Shown here one piece after another: positions 1 through 7,777 of a stretch of 64,000 nt of DNA (within the stretch, counting starts at the first letter, position 1; each line of letters begins with the position of its first letter). The notes beneath the pieces are model-generated. The model saw only the letters and a list, made by a program, of their open reading frames with translations, did not search any database and had not been told where the DNA came from. Made by a program: the position numbers and the translations under genes. Origin of the DNA: an uncultured Alphaproteobacteria bacterium (GTDB taxonomy: Bacteria > Pseudomonadota > Alphaproteobacteria > Caulobacterales > Parvularculaceae); assembly GCA_902826095.1 (NCBI GenBank), contig CADEDN010000002.1, positions 1 to 64,000 on the forward strand. Direction: 5' to 3'.

Positions 1-12
1 CGGCCGCCCGGG

Positions 13-46
13 ATCCCGGATAATTCGCTTCGCGAATTTCCGGGAT
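13..46. repeat. REP-like intergenic palindrome
   Basis: The arm ATCCCGGATAATTCGC faces GCGAATTTCCGGGAT across a two to three base loop, with one bulged base. The ATCCCGGA...TCCGGGAT frame is the pattern of short interspersed palindromes that are common between genes in alphaproteobacteria. No second copy was noticed in this window, so the repeat status is inferred from the resemblance. It could also act as a terminator for a gene to the left of the window, although no T-run follows it. Confidence 0.5.
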
Positions 47-105
47 GACAGAGGGAGGTGCGGGTCGATTCAAGGTCTGAGCCGGAAGCAACGGCGCCCA
101 CCCGA

Positions 106-333
106 AACCAGCGCCCGTCAGGGCTGGTTCGCATTAACCTGTCATTATACCATAGGTTGTATCAAAGGAAAATTCGCTATGAAAAGTAGCGAATGCGGCG
201 AGGCCAGAATGGCGCGTCGCGGGCCTGAAAAGCCCGATCGCGCCGACGAAACGCCGGCAGCCGACATATCGCTCCCGAGGTCGGATTTGTTCGAGTTCAA
301 CAAACCTGTTTGAAACTGAAAAGGAAGAATCCG
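106..333 (+). promoter_or_regulatory. Structured 5' leader of the flagellin gene
   Basis: This 5' region holds several hairpins. AACCAGCGCCC (106-116) pairs with GGGCTGGTT (121-129) with one bulge. ATTCGCTA (172-179) pairs perfectly with TAGCGAAT (187-194) around the loop TGAAAAG. GGCGCG (211-216) plus CGGGC (220-224) pair with GCCCG (232-236) plus CGCGCC (239-244) around the loop CTGAAAA. The heptamer TGAAAAG occurs at 180-186, 226-232 and 317-323, the last immediately before the flagellin Shine-Dalgarno. In Caulobacter FlbT acts on the flagellin mRNA 5' region, and flbT lies just downstream here, so post-transcriptional control is a reasonable inference. I see no convincing sigma-54 or sigma-28 promoter. 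Confidence 0.45.
179..313 (+). CDS. Possible 44-aa leader ORF upstream of flagellin
   Basis: An ATG at 179 follows AAAGGAAA at 164-171 with a spacing of about nine bases, and the frame stays open for 44 codons to a TGA at 311-313, 20 bases before the flagellin start. The product is hydrophilic (start MKSSECGEAR, end EFNKPV) and resembles no family I know. Its first codons lie inside the 172-194 hairpin, so folding would compete with ribosome loading. It may be a leader peptide or a chance ORF; the good ribosome binding site is the only positive evidence. Confidence 0.25.
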   Translation: MKSSECGEARMARRGPEKPDRADETPAADISLPRSDLFEFNKPV

Positions 334-1176
334 ATGGCCAACAGCATCCTCACCAACAATAGCGCAGTTGTCGCGCTGCAAAATCTCCGAACCGTCAACA
401 AGAACCTGTCGATGGTTCAAGAGCAGATTTCGACCGGCAAGAAAATCGGCAACGCGAAAGACAATGCGTCGATCTTCGCGATTTCGACCGTCATCAAATC
501 GGACGTCGAAGGCTTCAAGAAAATTTCGGACTCGCTGAACCTTGGTTCGTCGACCGTCGCCGTCGCGCGCGGCGCGGCCGAACAGGTGACGAACATTCTG
601 ACGCAGGTCAAAGGCCTCATCGTTCAGTCGCAGGAATCAAACGTCGACCGCGCCAAAATCCAGACGGATATCGGCGAATTGAAAAACCAGGTCGACTCGA
701 TCGTCAACGCCGCGCAGTTCAACGGCCTCAATCTCGTGAAAGCGGCGACGGGAACGGTCAACTTCCTCGCCTCGCTCGATCGCGATTCCGCCGGCACAGT
801 GACGGCGAGCCAGATCGCCGTCGCCTCGCAGAGCCTTGAAACGGGCGTTGGCGGCGGTCTTGCGGGGCTTGCTGCGATCGACGTATCGACGGCGGCCGGC
901 GCGACCGCCGCGCTCACCGCCATCGAAGGCCTCGTGCAGACGGCGATCGACGCGTCCGCGTCCTTCGGCTCCTCCCAGAAGCGGATCGAAATCCAGGGCG
1001 AATTCGTGAAGCAGCTGACCGACGCGCTGAACAGCGGCATCGGCGCCTTGACCGACGCCGATCTTGAGGAAGCCTCGGCGCGGCTGCAGTCGCTGCAGGT
1101 GCAGCAGCAGCTCGGCGTTCAGGCGCTCTCGATCGCCAACCAGTCGCCGCAGAGCATTCTCTCGCTCTTCCGTTAA
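334..1176 (+). CDS. Flagellin
   Basis: This is the filament subunit, exported by the flagellar type III apparatus and polymerised outside the cell. The protein is 280 aa. The N-terminal D0/D1 helix (SILTNNSAVVALQNL, then STGKKIGNAKDNAS) and the C-terminal helix ending QSPQSILSLFR are both intact, and the central part is short and rich in Ala, Gly and Val, as in alphaproteobacterial flagellins. The ATG at 334 is chosen over an in-frame TTG at 310 because AAGGAAG lies at 321-327 and the family starts directly at MANSI. A hairpin terminator follows, then flaF and flbT. Only one flagellin gene is present in the window. Confidence 0.95.
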   Translation: MANSILTNNSAVVALQNLRTVNKNLSMVQEQISTGKKIGNAKDNASIFAISTVIKSDVEGFKKISDSLNLGSSTVAVARGAAEQVTNILTQVKGLIVQSQESNVDRAKIQTDIGELKNQVDSIVNAAQFNGLNLVKAATGTVNFLASLDRDSAGTVTASQIAVASQSLETGVGGGLAGLAAIDVSTAAGATAALTAIEGLVQTAIDASASFGSSQKRIEIQGEFVKQLTDALNSGIGALTDADLEEASARLQSLQVQQQLGVQALSIANQSPQSILSLFR

Positions 1177-1185
1177 GAAGATCCC

Positions 1186-1222
1186 GCCGGGGCGGCCGCA
1201 CGCCGCCCCGGCGTCATTTATT
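1186..1222 (+). terminator. Hairpin terminator after flagellin
   Basis: GCCGGGGCGGC (1186-1196) pairs perfectly with GCCGCCCCGGC (1202-1212) around CGCAC, followed by GTCATTTATT. The stem is strong but the U-tract is interrupted, so partial read-through into flaF-flbT is plausible. That would give high flagellin and low regulator mRNA from one promoter. Confidence 0.65.
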
Positions 1223-1251
1223 CCGTTTCCTGATCAATCGAGGCAGGCTCG

Positions 1252-1641
1252 ATGCCGCACGCCGCCCTTGCACAAGGCGCCTACCGCCGCGCGATGGCGG
1301 CGACGGCGGGTCCGCGCTCGATCGAGGCGGATGCGTTCGAGAAGATGAATGGCGAGCTGACGCGCGCGGCGAAGCATCATGGCGGCGATTATCCGGCCTA
1401 TGTCGCCGCGCTTTCGCGCAATCTCAGCCTGTGGACCATCCTTGCGACCGACGTCGCGCGCGACGACAATCCGTTGCCTGCCGAAACGCGCACGCGAATC
1501 TGGAAGCTCGCCGCCTTTGTGCGCGAGCGAACCCGCCAGCTGATGCGGCCGAATGCGGCCGCCGACATCGGCGCGCTTATCGACATCAACACGAACATGA
1601 TCGCCGGCCTGCGGCCGACGGCGACTGGCGCGGCGACATGA
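1252..1641 (+). CDS. flaF: FlaF, flagellin secretion/synthesis regulator
   Basis: FlaF proteins are small alphaproteobacterial factors needed for flagellin synthesis or export, acting with FlbT. The 129-aa product has the family pattern: an N-terminal AYRRA segment, a central run with LSRNLSLWTILATDVA, and a C-terminal LIDINTNMIAGL helix. The gene lies between flagellin and flbT, its usual place, and its TGA overlaps the flbT ATG (ATGA), which implies translational coupling. In Caulobacter FlaF and FlbT have opposite effects on flagellin translation. Confidence 0.9.
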   Translation: MPHAALAQGAYRRAMAATAGPRSIEADAFEKMNGELTRAAKHHGGDYPAYVAALSRNLSLWTILATDVARDDNPLPAETRTRIWKLAAFVRERTRQLMRPNAAADIGALIDINTNMIAGLRPTATGAAT

Positions 1642-2054
1642 CAGGCCTTGTCCTCAAGCTGAAGCCGCATGAGAAATTCCTGATCAACGGCGTCGTCCTG
1701 CAAAATGGCGACAAGGCCGCGCGCCTCCGGATCAGGACCGCCGGCGCGTCGGTCTTGCGGCTGCGCGACGCGATGCATCCTGAAGACGCAGTGACGCCGC
1801 TGAAGAAGGCGTATTATGTCGCGCAGCTCGCGGTCGCCGGCGCGGCGAATGAAGACGCCGCGCGCAAGGAGATATTGGAAGGGCTTGCGACAGCGCGCGC
1901 CGGGCTGACGGACGACGCGGCGCTGGACGCGATCGCCTGCGCGCAAGCGGCCGTCCGCGACGGAAAACTCTTCGCCGCGATGCGCGCGCTGCGAAAAACA
2001 TTCGCCGCGAAACCGGCGCCGGTGATCCCATGTTCCAGCCAGCCATCCCCATAG
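1638..2054 (+). CDS. flbT: FlbT, flagellin mRNA regulator
   Basis: FlbT is a post-transcriptional regulator that in Caulobacter binds the flagellin mRNA leader and promotes its decay when the hook is incomplete. The 138-aa protein starts MTGLVLKLKPHEKFLINGVVLQ, which is the FlbT N-terminus, followed by a helical C-terminal half. The ATG at 1638 overlaps the flaF stop. A longer reading in the same frame exists upstream but runs entirely inside flaF and is not supported. The 3' end overlaps the next gene by 25 bases. Confidence 0.9.
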   Translation: MTGLVLKLKPHEKFLINGVVLQNGDKAARLRIRTAGASVLRLRDAMHPEDAVTPLKKAYYVAQLAVAGAANEDAARKEILEGLATARAGLTDDAALDAIACAQAAVRDGKLFAAMRALRKTFAAKPAPVIPCSSQPSP

Positions 2055-2875
2055 GCGGCTACGCGGGCTGGAAGGTTTTCGACCGCAGCGCGGCGAAGCA
2101 ATTCGATGCGTTCGCGCGGCAAGCGTCGGTGCAGCGCGACCTCGCCTACATGCGGGAAAATATCGCGAAAATTGAAAGTCCCGCCGATCTCATCGCCGAC
2201 CGGCGTTTGCTGCAGGTCGCGCTCGGCGCGTTCGGTCTTGAAGATGAGATCGGCAAGAAAGCGCTGATCCGCCGCGTTCTCGAAGAAGGCACTGAAGATC
2301 AAAAGGACTTCGCCAACCGCCTCAACGACCCGCGCTGGAAGGGCTTCGCCGCGGCCTTCGGTTTCGGGAATATCGGCGGCGCGCGCACCTGGATGAGTTC
2401 ATTCCGGGAAGACCTCGCCGCCCGCTATCTTGAACGCAGCTTCGAGCGAGCGGTCGGCGAGAGCGATCAGAGCTTTCGTCTGGCCATGAATTTCCGGCGC
2501 GAGGCGAAGGCGATCGCGTCCGGCGCGAGCGCGGACCGGGTCGGCTGGTTCCAGATCATGGGTCAGCGCCCGCTGCGCGCCGTCGCCGAGGCGGCGTTCG
2601 GCCTGCCGGCGTCGATCGCCAATCTCGACGTCGACCGTCAGCGCGCGATGTTCGAGGCGAAGTCGGAGCAATTATTCGGCGAAAAATCGCCAAAAGCGTT
2701 TCTTGACGACAAAAACATTGAAACCGCGATCCGGCGGTTTTTCGCGCGAAGCGCCGTCGAGACTGGTCCGTCAAACGATGTCCGCGGCGCCATGGCGTTG
2801 TCGCTGCTGGGCGGCTCGGGGCTCGCCGCCGGCGCGGCCGTCGGGCTCATCGTCTCCAACGCGACGATCCGCTGA
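2030..2875 (+). CDS. DUF1217 family flagellar-locus protein
   Basis: The protein has 281 aa and matches the DUF1217 family in its middle (LLQVALGAFGLEDEIGKK, then FANRLNDPRWKGFAAAFGFG). Such proteins sit in alphaproteobacterial flagellar clusters; their role is not established. A single hydrophobic segment lies at the extreme C-terminus (about residues 258-280), so it may be tail-anchored. The start overlaps the end of flbT by 25 bases, which fits one operon flaF-flbT-DUF1217. The convergent fliI ends six bases further on and no terminator is visible between them. Confidence 0.8.
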   Translation: MFQPAIPIGGYAGWKVFDRSAAKQFDAFARQASVQRDLAYMRENIAKIESPADLIADRRLLQVALGAFGLEDEIGKKALIRRVLEEGTEDQKDFANRLNDPRWKGFAAAFGFGNIGGARTWMSSFREDLAARYLERSFERAVGESDQSFRLAMNFRREAKAIASGASADRVGWFQIMGQRPLRAVAEAAFGLPASIANLDVDRQRAMFEAKSEQLFGEKSPKAFLDDKNIETAIRRFFARSAVETGPSNDVRGAMALSLLGGSGLAAGAAVGLIVSNATIR

Positions 2876-2880
2876 TCCCG

Positions 2881-4215
2881 TCACTCTTGCAAGATCGTCC
2901 GCAAGCGGTTGAAAGCTTCCGCTGGGCTGTCGTCGCCGATGCGGGTCAGAAACTGGTCAAGCGCCGGCCACCGTTTCATCGCGCGGTCGATTTTCGGGTC
3001 GGCGCCGGGCGCATAAAGCCCCGCCTGAATGATCAGTTCGGCGTCTTCATAGGCCGACAGCAGCGCGCGCGCGTCGAGGAGCAGCGCGTTTTCTTCCGGG
3101 CTCGCGGCCCGCGGCAGCGAGCGCGAAACGCTTCGCCGGATGTTGATCGCCGGGAAACGCCCGCGCTCGGCAATGGCGCGGTCAAGAATGACATGGCCGT
3201 CGAGGACGCCGCGCACCATGTCGGCGACCGGCTCTTCCATGTCCGAGCCGGCGACGAGCACCGAGAAAATCGCGGTGATGTCGCCTTCGCCGGAAACGCC
3301 CGGTCCCGCCCGTTCGACGAGCGAGGCGATCGCCTGAAATGTCGACGGCGGAAAGGCGTGGAGCGACGGCGGTTCGCCGCCAGCGAGCGCGATTTCGCGG
3401 TGCGCTTCCGCGTAACGCGTCAGCGAATCGAATACGAGCAGCACATGCCGGCCCTCGGCGCGGAAATATTCGGCGGTCGTCATGGCGAGACGCGCGCATT
3501 GACGCTTGGCGAGCGCCGGTTCATCGGAGGTCGATGCGATGACGACCGCGCGCGCAAGTCCTTTGGCCCCGAGCGTTTCCTCGACAAAGGCGCGCACCTC
3601 GCGGCCCCTCTCGCCGACAAGCGCGATGACGCAGACATCCGCGTCGACCAGGCGCGCGAGGCTGCCAAGCAGCATCGACTTGCCGACGCCCGAGCCGGCG
3701 AACAGGCCGATCCGCTGGCCCCGACAGAGCGGGAGAAACGTATCGAGCGCGGCATGTTGCGTATTGATGCGTGCGCCAAGCCGATTGCGCGCGGGCGCCG
3801 GCGGCGGCGGCGCGTCGAGCGCCATTTCAACGCCGCCTTCGCCCGGAAACGATCCGTCAATCTTCCGGCCGCGCCAGTCGAGAATGGATCCAAGCCAATC
3901 ATCGCAGGGGCGACATGTCGTCGCCTCTCGCTGAAGGACAGCGCGATCGCCGGCGGCGACGCCGATCGCGGCGCCAAAGGCGTAGGCGATGATACTGCGT
4001 CCCTGAAAGCCGATGATTTCAGCGTCAATCGCTGCGTCATCGGCGCGCTCGATGACGAGCCGGTCGCCAAGGCGCGCAATGCCGGTGAGGCCCGATATCG
4101 AAAGTCGCGCGCCGTCGACGGAACTAATTGCGCCCGACCAGCGCGGCCGGCAGGCATCAACCAGCGGCTGGAGGTCTTTTGGGAAAAGCGCCACGCTCAT
4201 TGAGTTGCCGTTCAC
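2881..4215 (-). CDS. fliI: FliI, flagellar export ATPase
   Basis: FliI is the ATPase of the flagellar type III export apparatus and acts at the cytoplasmic face of the basal body. The 444-aa protein has the F1-beta-like layout: an N-terminal beta domain, Walker A AGSGVGKS at about residues 173-180, the Walker B strand HVLLVFDSLTRYAEA, and the SGEGDITAIFSVLVAG segment typical of FliI/YscN. The GTG at 4215 gives the full frame; an ATG five codons in (4200) is equally possible because neither has a clear Shine-Dalgarno. It is transcribed divergently from flgB across only 54 bases, so the two share a regulatory region. Confidence 0.95.
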   Translation of the reverse strand: MNGNSMSVALFPKDLQPLVDACRPRWSGAISSVDGARLSISGLTGIARLGDRLVIERADDAAIDAEIIGFQGRSIIAYAFGAAIGVAAGDRAVLQREATTCRPCDDWLGSILDWRGRKIDGSFPGEGGVEMALDAPPPPAPARNRLGARINTQHAALDTFLPLCRGQRIGLFAGSGVGKSMLLGSLARLVDADVCVIALVGERGREVRAFVEETLGAKGLARAVVIASTSDEPALAKRQCARLAMTTAEYFRAEGRHVLLVFDSLTRYAEAHREIALAGGEPPSLHAFPPSTFQAIASLVERAGPGVSGEGDITAIFSVLVAGSDMEEPVADMVRGVLDGHVILDRAIAERGRFPAINIRRSVSRSLPRAASPEENALLLDARALLSAYEDAELIIQAGLYAPGADPKIDRAMKRWPALDQFLTRIGDDSPAEAFNRLRTILQE

Positions 4216-4269
4216 ACTTGATTCAACTTATACGAGTACTCATCGTCTCTCATGGTTAAGGAGGCGTGA
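4216..4269. promoter_or_regulatory. Divergent fliI/flgB promoter region with a possible CtrA half-site
   Basis: The 54-base gap must drive both directions unless transcription enters from elsewhere. ATGGTTAA at 4252-4259 is the reverse complement of TTAACCAT, the CtrA half-site known from Caulobacter and relatives, where CtrA switches on early flagellar operons. It lies only about ten bases before the flgB start and overlaps the ribosome binding site AAGGAGG (4258-4264), which is close for an activator site. The CtrA reading is an inference. Confidence 0.3.
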
Positions 4270-4623
4270 ATGTGGAGCGGGCTCGACATTTTTCAGATCG
4301 CCGGGGCGAAGGCCCGACATGCGGCGGCGCGCCAGGCGCTGATCGCCGAGAATGTCGCCAACGCCGACACGCCGGGCTTCCGCGCAAAGGATCTTGAACC
4401 GTTTGAGCGGTCGCTGAAAAGCGCCGGAGTCGCGAATGGCGGCGATTTTTACCGCACCAAGACGATTGAAAGCCTCGGCGCCGCGTCGCCGAACGGCAAC
4501 ACGGTTTCCGTCGAAGACCAGATGGCGCGCGCCGCGTCAGCCAAGCGCGACCACGAATTCGCAACCACGATCTATGCGAAATCGCTCGCCATGCTGCGCG
4601 CCGCGCTGAAATCCGGCCGGTGA
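4270..4623 (+). CDS. flgB: FlgB, proximal rod protein
   Basis: This is a rod subunit of the flagellar basal body. The 117-aa protein begins with the rod-family helix (LIAENVANADTPGFRAKDL) and ends with a second amphipathic helix containing FATTIYAKSLAMLRAAL, which together form the D0 coiled coil. The start is fixed by a perfect AAGGAGG at 4258-4264. It opens the run flgB-flgC-fliE-fliQ-flhA-fliR-flhB and is four bases from flgC. At 117 residues it is a little shorter than enterobacterial FlgB. Confidence 0.93.
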   Translation: MWSGLDIFQIAGAKARHAAARQALIAENVANADTPGFRAKDLEPFERSLKSAGVANGGDFYRTKTIESLGAASPNGNTVSVEDQMARAASAKRDHEFATTIYAKSLAMLRAALKSGR

Positions 4624-4627
4624 CGCC

Positions 4628-5020
4628 ATGGACGCCTTCTCCAGAATTTCCTCGATCGTTTCATCCGGCCTCAAGGCGCAGGCCTATCGCCTGCAGCTTG
4701 TGTCCGAGAACCTCGCCAACGCCGACACGCATGGCTATCGCCGCAAGCTCGTCACTTTCGACAGCGCGGTCGACAAGGCGACGGGCGCCGATCTGGTCCG
4801 CGTCGCCCGCGTGTCGCTCGACAGGAAAGAGGGCGAGCGGCTCTTCGATCCGACGCATCCTCTGGCGGATGAGAACGGTTACGTCCTGATGTCGAATGTC
4901 GACATGATGACGGAACTGGCCGACGCCCGCGAAGCGAACCGCACCTATGAAGCCGGCCTGCAGATCGTGCGCCAGGCGCGCGACATGTATGCGGGCCTGC
5001 TCGACATTCTGAAAAGATGA
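4628..5020 (+). CDS. flgC: FlgC, proximal rod protein
   Basis: This rod subunit assembles with FlgB and FliE on the MS ring. The 130-aa protein has the N-terminal rod motif LVSENLANADTHGYRRKLV and the C-terminal helix EANRTYEAGLQIVRQARDM that closes the D0 bundle, with a conserved VDMMTELADAR just before it. The length is close to the usual 130-140 aa. It lies between flgB (4-base gap) and fliE (10-base gap). Confidence 0.94.
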   Translation: MDAFSRISSIVSSGLKAQAYRLQLVSENLANADTHGYRRKLVTFDSAVDKATGADLVRVARVSLDRKEGERLFDPTHPLADENGYVLMSNVDMMTELADAREANRTYEAGLQIVRQARDMYAGLLDILKR

Positions 5021-5030
5021 GGTCTGACCG

Positions 5031-5333
5031 ATGAAACTTGAAGCGTTTCAGGCGGCGCAATCCTACGGCGTCGCGAAATCAGCGCTACGGGCCGATCTTC
5101 CGGCCTCTCCGGCGAAAGAGCCTGAGGAAGGTACCGCCTTCGAGGCGCTCCATGCGCTCGCGGCCGCCGTCAAGAAAGGCGAGTCGGCGTCGATCGCCTA
5201 CATGACCGGCGGCGCTGACCCGCATTCCGTGGTCGAGGCGATGGCGGCGGCCGAAATGGCGATCGAAACGGCGGTGACCATTCGCGACAAAGTCGTCGAG
5301 GCCTACCAGGAAATCCTCAGAATGCCGGTGTGA
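5031..5333 (+). CDS. fliE: FliE, MS ring-rod junction protein
   Basis: FliE joins the MS ring to the rod and is exported early. The 100-aa protein ends in the FliE signature (EMAIETAVTIRDKVVEAYQEI followed by LRMPV) and has the upstream segment GADPHSVVEAMAAAE, matching family length and order. GAGGTCTG before the ATG serves as ribosome binding site. Its place after flgC is conserved. Confidence 0.93.
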   Translation: MKLEAFQAAQSYGVAKSALRADLPASPAKEPEEGTAFEALHALAAAVKKGESASIAYMTGGADPHSVVEAMAAAEMAIETAVTIRDKVVEAYQEILRMPV

Positions 5334-5380
5334 CTCTTTCAAAACGCTGACGCATTTCGAATTAACGCTTCAGAGGCTCC

Positions 5381-5647
5381 ATGACGGAACAGGACATCAT
5401 CGATCTCTTGCGCGCCTTCTTGTGGGCGGGCGTCGTTATGGGCGCGCCGTTGATGATCGCCGCGCTCGTCGTCGGCGTCGTCATCGGTCTCTTCCAGGCG
5501 CTGACCTCCATTCAGGAAATGACGCTCACCTTTGCGCCAAAGCTCATCGTTATGCTGATCGTCTTCTGGTTCACCGCCGCCCATATGGGGCGGGTGCTGA
5601 CGTCGCTCTTCATGAACGAAGTCATTCCCCTCATCGCCGCCGGCTAG
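5381..5647 (+). CDS. fliQ: FliQ, flagellar export gate protein
   Basis: FliQ is a small inner-membrane subunit of the FliPQR export gate. The 88-aa product has two transmembrane helices (about residues 16-38 and 52-72) and the family segment VGVVIGLFQALTSIQEMTL. The length is standard (about 89 aa). It is followed three bases later by flhA. A 47-base gap with TTAACG separates it from fliE. No fliP or fliO gene lies in the window. Confidence 0.95.
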   Translation: MTEQDIIDLLRAFLWAGVVMGAPLMIAALVVGVVIGLFQALTSIQEMTLTFAPKLIVMLIVFWFTAAHMGRVLTSLFMNEVIPLIAAG

Positions 5648-5650
5648 ACC

Positions 5651-7777
5651 ATGGCGACGGCGACGACAGCGGGGAGCGCCCGCCGAGACAATGCCGGCTG
5701 GAACGGGCTTTTCGCGCTGGCGGAGCGCGGGCGCTCGACGATCATCCTGGCGGTCGGCCTGATGGCGGTCATCGCGCTGATGGTGTTGCCGGCGCCGCCG
5801 ATCATCCTCGATCTCGGGCTGACGCTCTCTTTCGCGATCGCCATTCTCGTCTTTACGGTGACGATCTTCATCGAACGCCCGCTCGATTTTTCGGCGTTTC
5901 CGACGATTCTCCTCGGCGCGCTGATGCTGCGCCTCGCGCTGAATATTTCCTCGACCCGCCTCATCATCGGCGAAGGTCATACGGGGCCTGACGCTGCTGG
6001 CCACGTCATCGAGGGCTTTGCGATGTTCATCATGGGGGGAAACATCTTCCTCGGGCTCGTCGTTTTCGGCGTCATCATGATCGTCAATTTCATGGTGATC
6101 ACCAAGGGCGCAGGGCGCATGGCGGAAGTCGGCGCGCGCTTTGCGCTTGACGGCATGCCCGGCAAACAGCTCGCCATCGACAGCGACGTCGCCGCCGGCG
6201 CGATCAGCCATGACGAAGCGCGCGAGCGCCGCCGGATCGAACAGGAGGAGACGACCTTCTTCGGCTCGCTCGACGGCGCGTCGAAATTCGTGAAGGGCGA
6301 TGCGATCGCCGGTCTTTTGATCACGCTCCTCAATCTCGTCGTCGGCATGGGCATGGGAATCGGCGTCCACGGTCTTGAAGTCGGCGAGGCCGTCGAGACC
6401 TATTCGATCCTCACCGTCGGCGACGGCCTCGTTTCGCAGATCCCCTCGGTTGTCATTTCGGTCGCCGCCGCGCTCCTCCTGTCGAAGGGCGGCGCGTCAG
6501 GAGCGGCGGACAAGGTGCTCGTGCGGCAGCTCAGCGCGCATCCGCTCGCGATCTTCGTCGTCGCCGGATGCATGGCCTTCTTCGCATTCGTCCCGGGTCT
6601 CCCCTTCGCGCCGTTCATCGCCGGCGCGTTAATGCTTGGGGCGGCGGGCTATTTTGTTCACCGGAAAAATGAAATGGCGGCGGCGGCCAGGCCGGTTGAA
6701 AGCGCGCCGGCGCCGGTCGAGCGGTCGCTCGGCGATCTTCTCAATCTCGATGAGGTGCAGGTCGAATTCGCGACCGATCTCGTGCCGCTTGCGCTCGACA
6801 TGGCGACCGGGCTTGATATGCGGGTTGCGAAAATCCGCAATCACATCGCCGCCGAATACGGCTTCATCGTGCCGCCGATCCGCCTGACGGACAATTCCGA
6901 TCTGGAACCAGGCGTCTACATTATCTGGATTCACGGCGTTGAAAGCGCGCGCTTCCGGTTGCGGACCGGGCATGTCCTCATTCTCGCGGACGAAGACGAA
7001 ATTTATCCCTTTGACGGCGAGCGCGTGGAGGAGCCTGTATACGGCGCGCCCGCGCGCTGGATCGCGGCGGCGCGGCGAAAGGACGCCGCGGCGCTCGGCT
7101 GCCCGATCATCGAGCCGACGGAAGTGCTGGCGACGCATCTGCTCGAGACGATCAAGTCGAATTTCGGCCGGCTGATGTCGCGCCGCGCTGTGCGCAAGAT
7201 CATCGACGAATATGTGCGGACGAGCGATCCCGCGCGCTCGGCGGCCAATCGCCAGCTCATTGACGAATTCATCCCGGACAAGGCGCCGGTCGAAGTCGTC
7301 CAGGCGGTGTTCCGGCGGTTGCTTGAAGAGGGCGTCTCGATCCGCAATCTGCCGATCATCCTCGAAGCGACCGCGGAGGCGCGGCCGTTCCATCCCTCCG
7401 CCGACAAGATCGCCGAACATGTTCGCCGGCGGCTCAGCCGGCAGATCACGGCAAGCCTCAAGAATGACAAGGGTCAGGTCCCGATCGTGCAGCTGTCGCC
7501 TGAATGGGAGCAAGTGTTCTCGCGCCACGAAGTGACAAACGAGGCGCAGGAAAAAGACGTCGCGCTGCCGCCCGAAGAGTTCAACCGGCTTGCGCGATCG
7601 ATCTCGGACCAGGTGCGCCGCGCCGCGGGCGACCGGCTCCATCCAGCGATCGTGACGTTTCGGGAGCGTCGCCGGTTCATTCGCGAAGTGCTGCACGCCA
7701 AGGGCATTCGCAATCCCGTCATCGCCTATGACGAGCTTGATCCCCAGACAAAGCCGCTGCTCGTGGGGACGGCGTGA
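5651..7777 (+). CDS. flhA: FlhA, flagellar export gate protein
   Basis: FlhA forms the nonameric export gate ring that receives chaperone-substrate complexes. The 708-aa protein has the family layout: several transmembrane helices in residues 1-330, including the conserved cytoplasmic FHIPEP-region counterpart (KGAGRMAEVGARFALDGMPG then KQLAIDSD), and a cytoplasmic domain from about 340 to the end with FGRLMSRRAVRKIIDEYVR. The C-terminus is intact. Its stop overlaps the fliR start (GTGA). Confidence 0.97.
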   Translation: MATATTAGSARRDNAGWNGLFALAERGRSTIILAVGLMAVIALMVLPAPPIILDLGLTLSFAIAILVFTVTIFIERPLDFSAFPTILLGALMLRLALNISSTRLIIGEGHTGPDAAGHVIEGFAMFIMGGNIFLGLVVFGVIMIVNFMVITKGAGRMAEVGARFALDGMPGKQLAIDSDVAAGAISHDEARERRRIEQEETTFFGSLDGASKFVKGDAIAGLLITLLNLVVGMGMGIGVHGLEVGEAVETYSILTVGDGLVSQIPSVVISVAAALLLSKGGASGAADKVLVRQLSAHPLAIFVVAGCMAFFAFVPGLPFAPFIAGALMLGAAGYFVHRKNEMAAAARPVESAPAPVERSLGDLLNLDEVQVEFATDLVPLALDMATGLDMRVAKIRNHIAAEYGFIVPPIRLTDNSDLEPGVYIIWIHGVESARFRLRTGHVLILADEDEIYPFDGERVEEPVYGAPARWIAAARRKDAAALGCPIIEPTEVLATHLLETIKSNFGRLMSRRAVRKIIDEYVRTSDPARSAANRQLIDEFIPDKAPVEVVQAVFRRLLEEGVSIRNLPIILEATAEARPFHPSADKIAEHVRRRLSRQITASLKNDKGQVPIVQLSPEWEQVFSRHEVTNEAQEKDVALPPEEFNRLARSISDQVRRAAGDRLHPAIVTFRERRRFIREVLHAKGIRNPVIAYDELDPQTKPLLVGTA

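Noticed and set aside
2887..4203. 438-codon open frame on the plus strand opposite fliI
   Set aside because: It is antisense to an unmistakable FliI, is rich in Arg and Asp without any domain, and has no ribosome binding site; it is a GC-rich mirror frame.
5339..6370. Long charged frame opposite fliQ and flhA
   Set aside because: Composition is almost only Asp, Glu, Arg and His, typical of the antisense of membrane-protein codons; no family resemblance.
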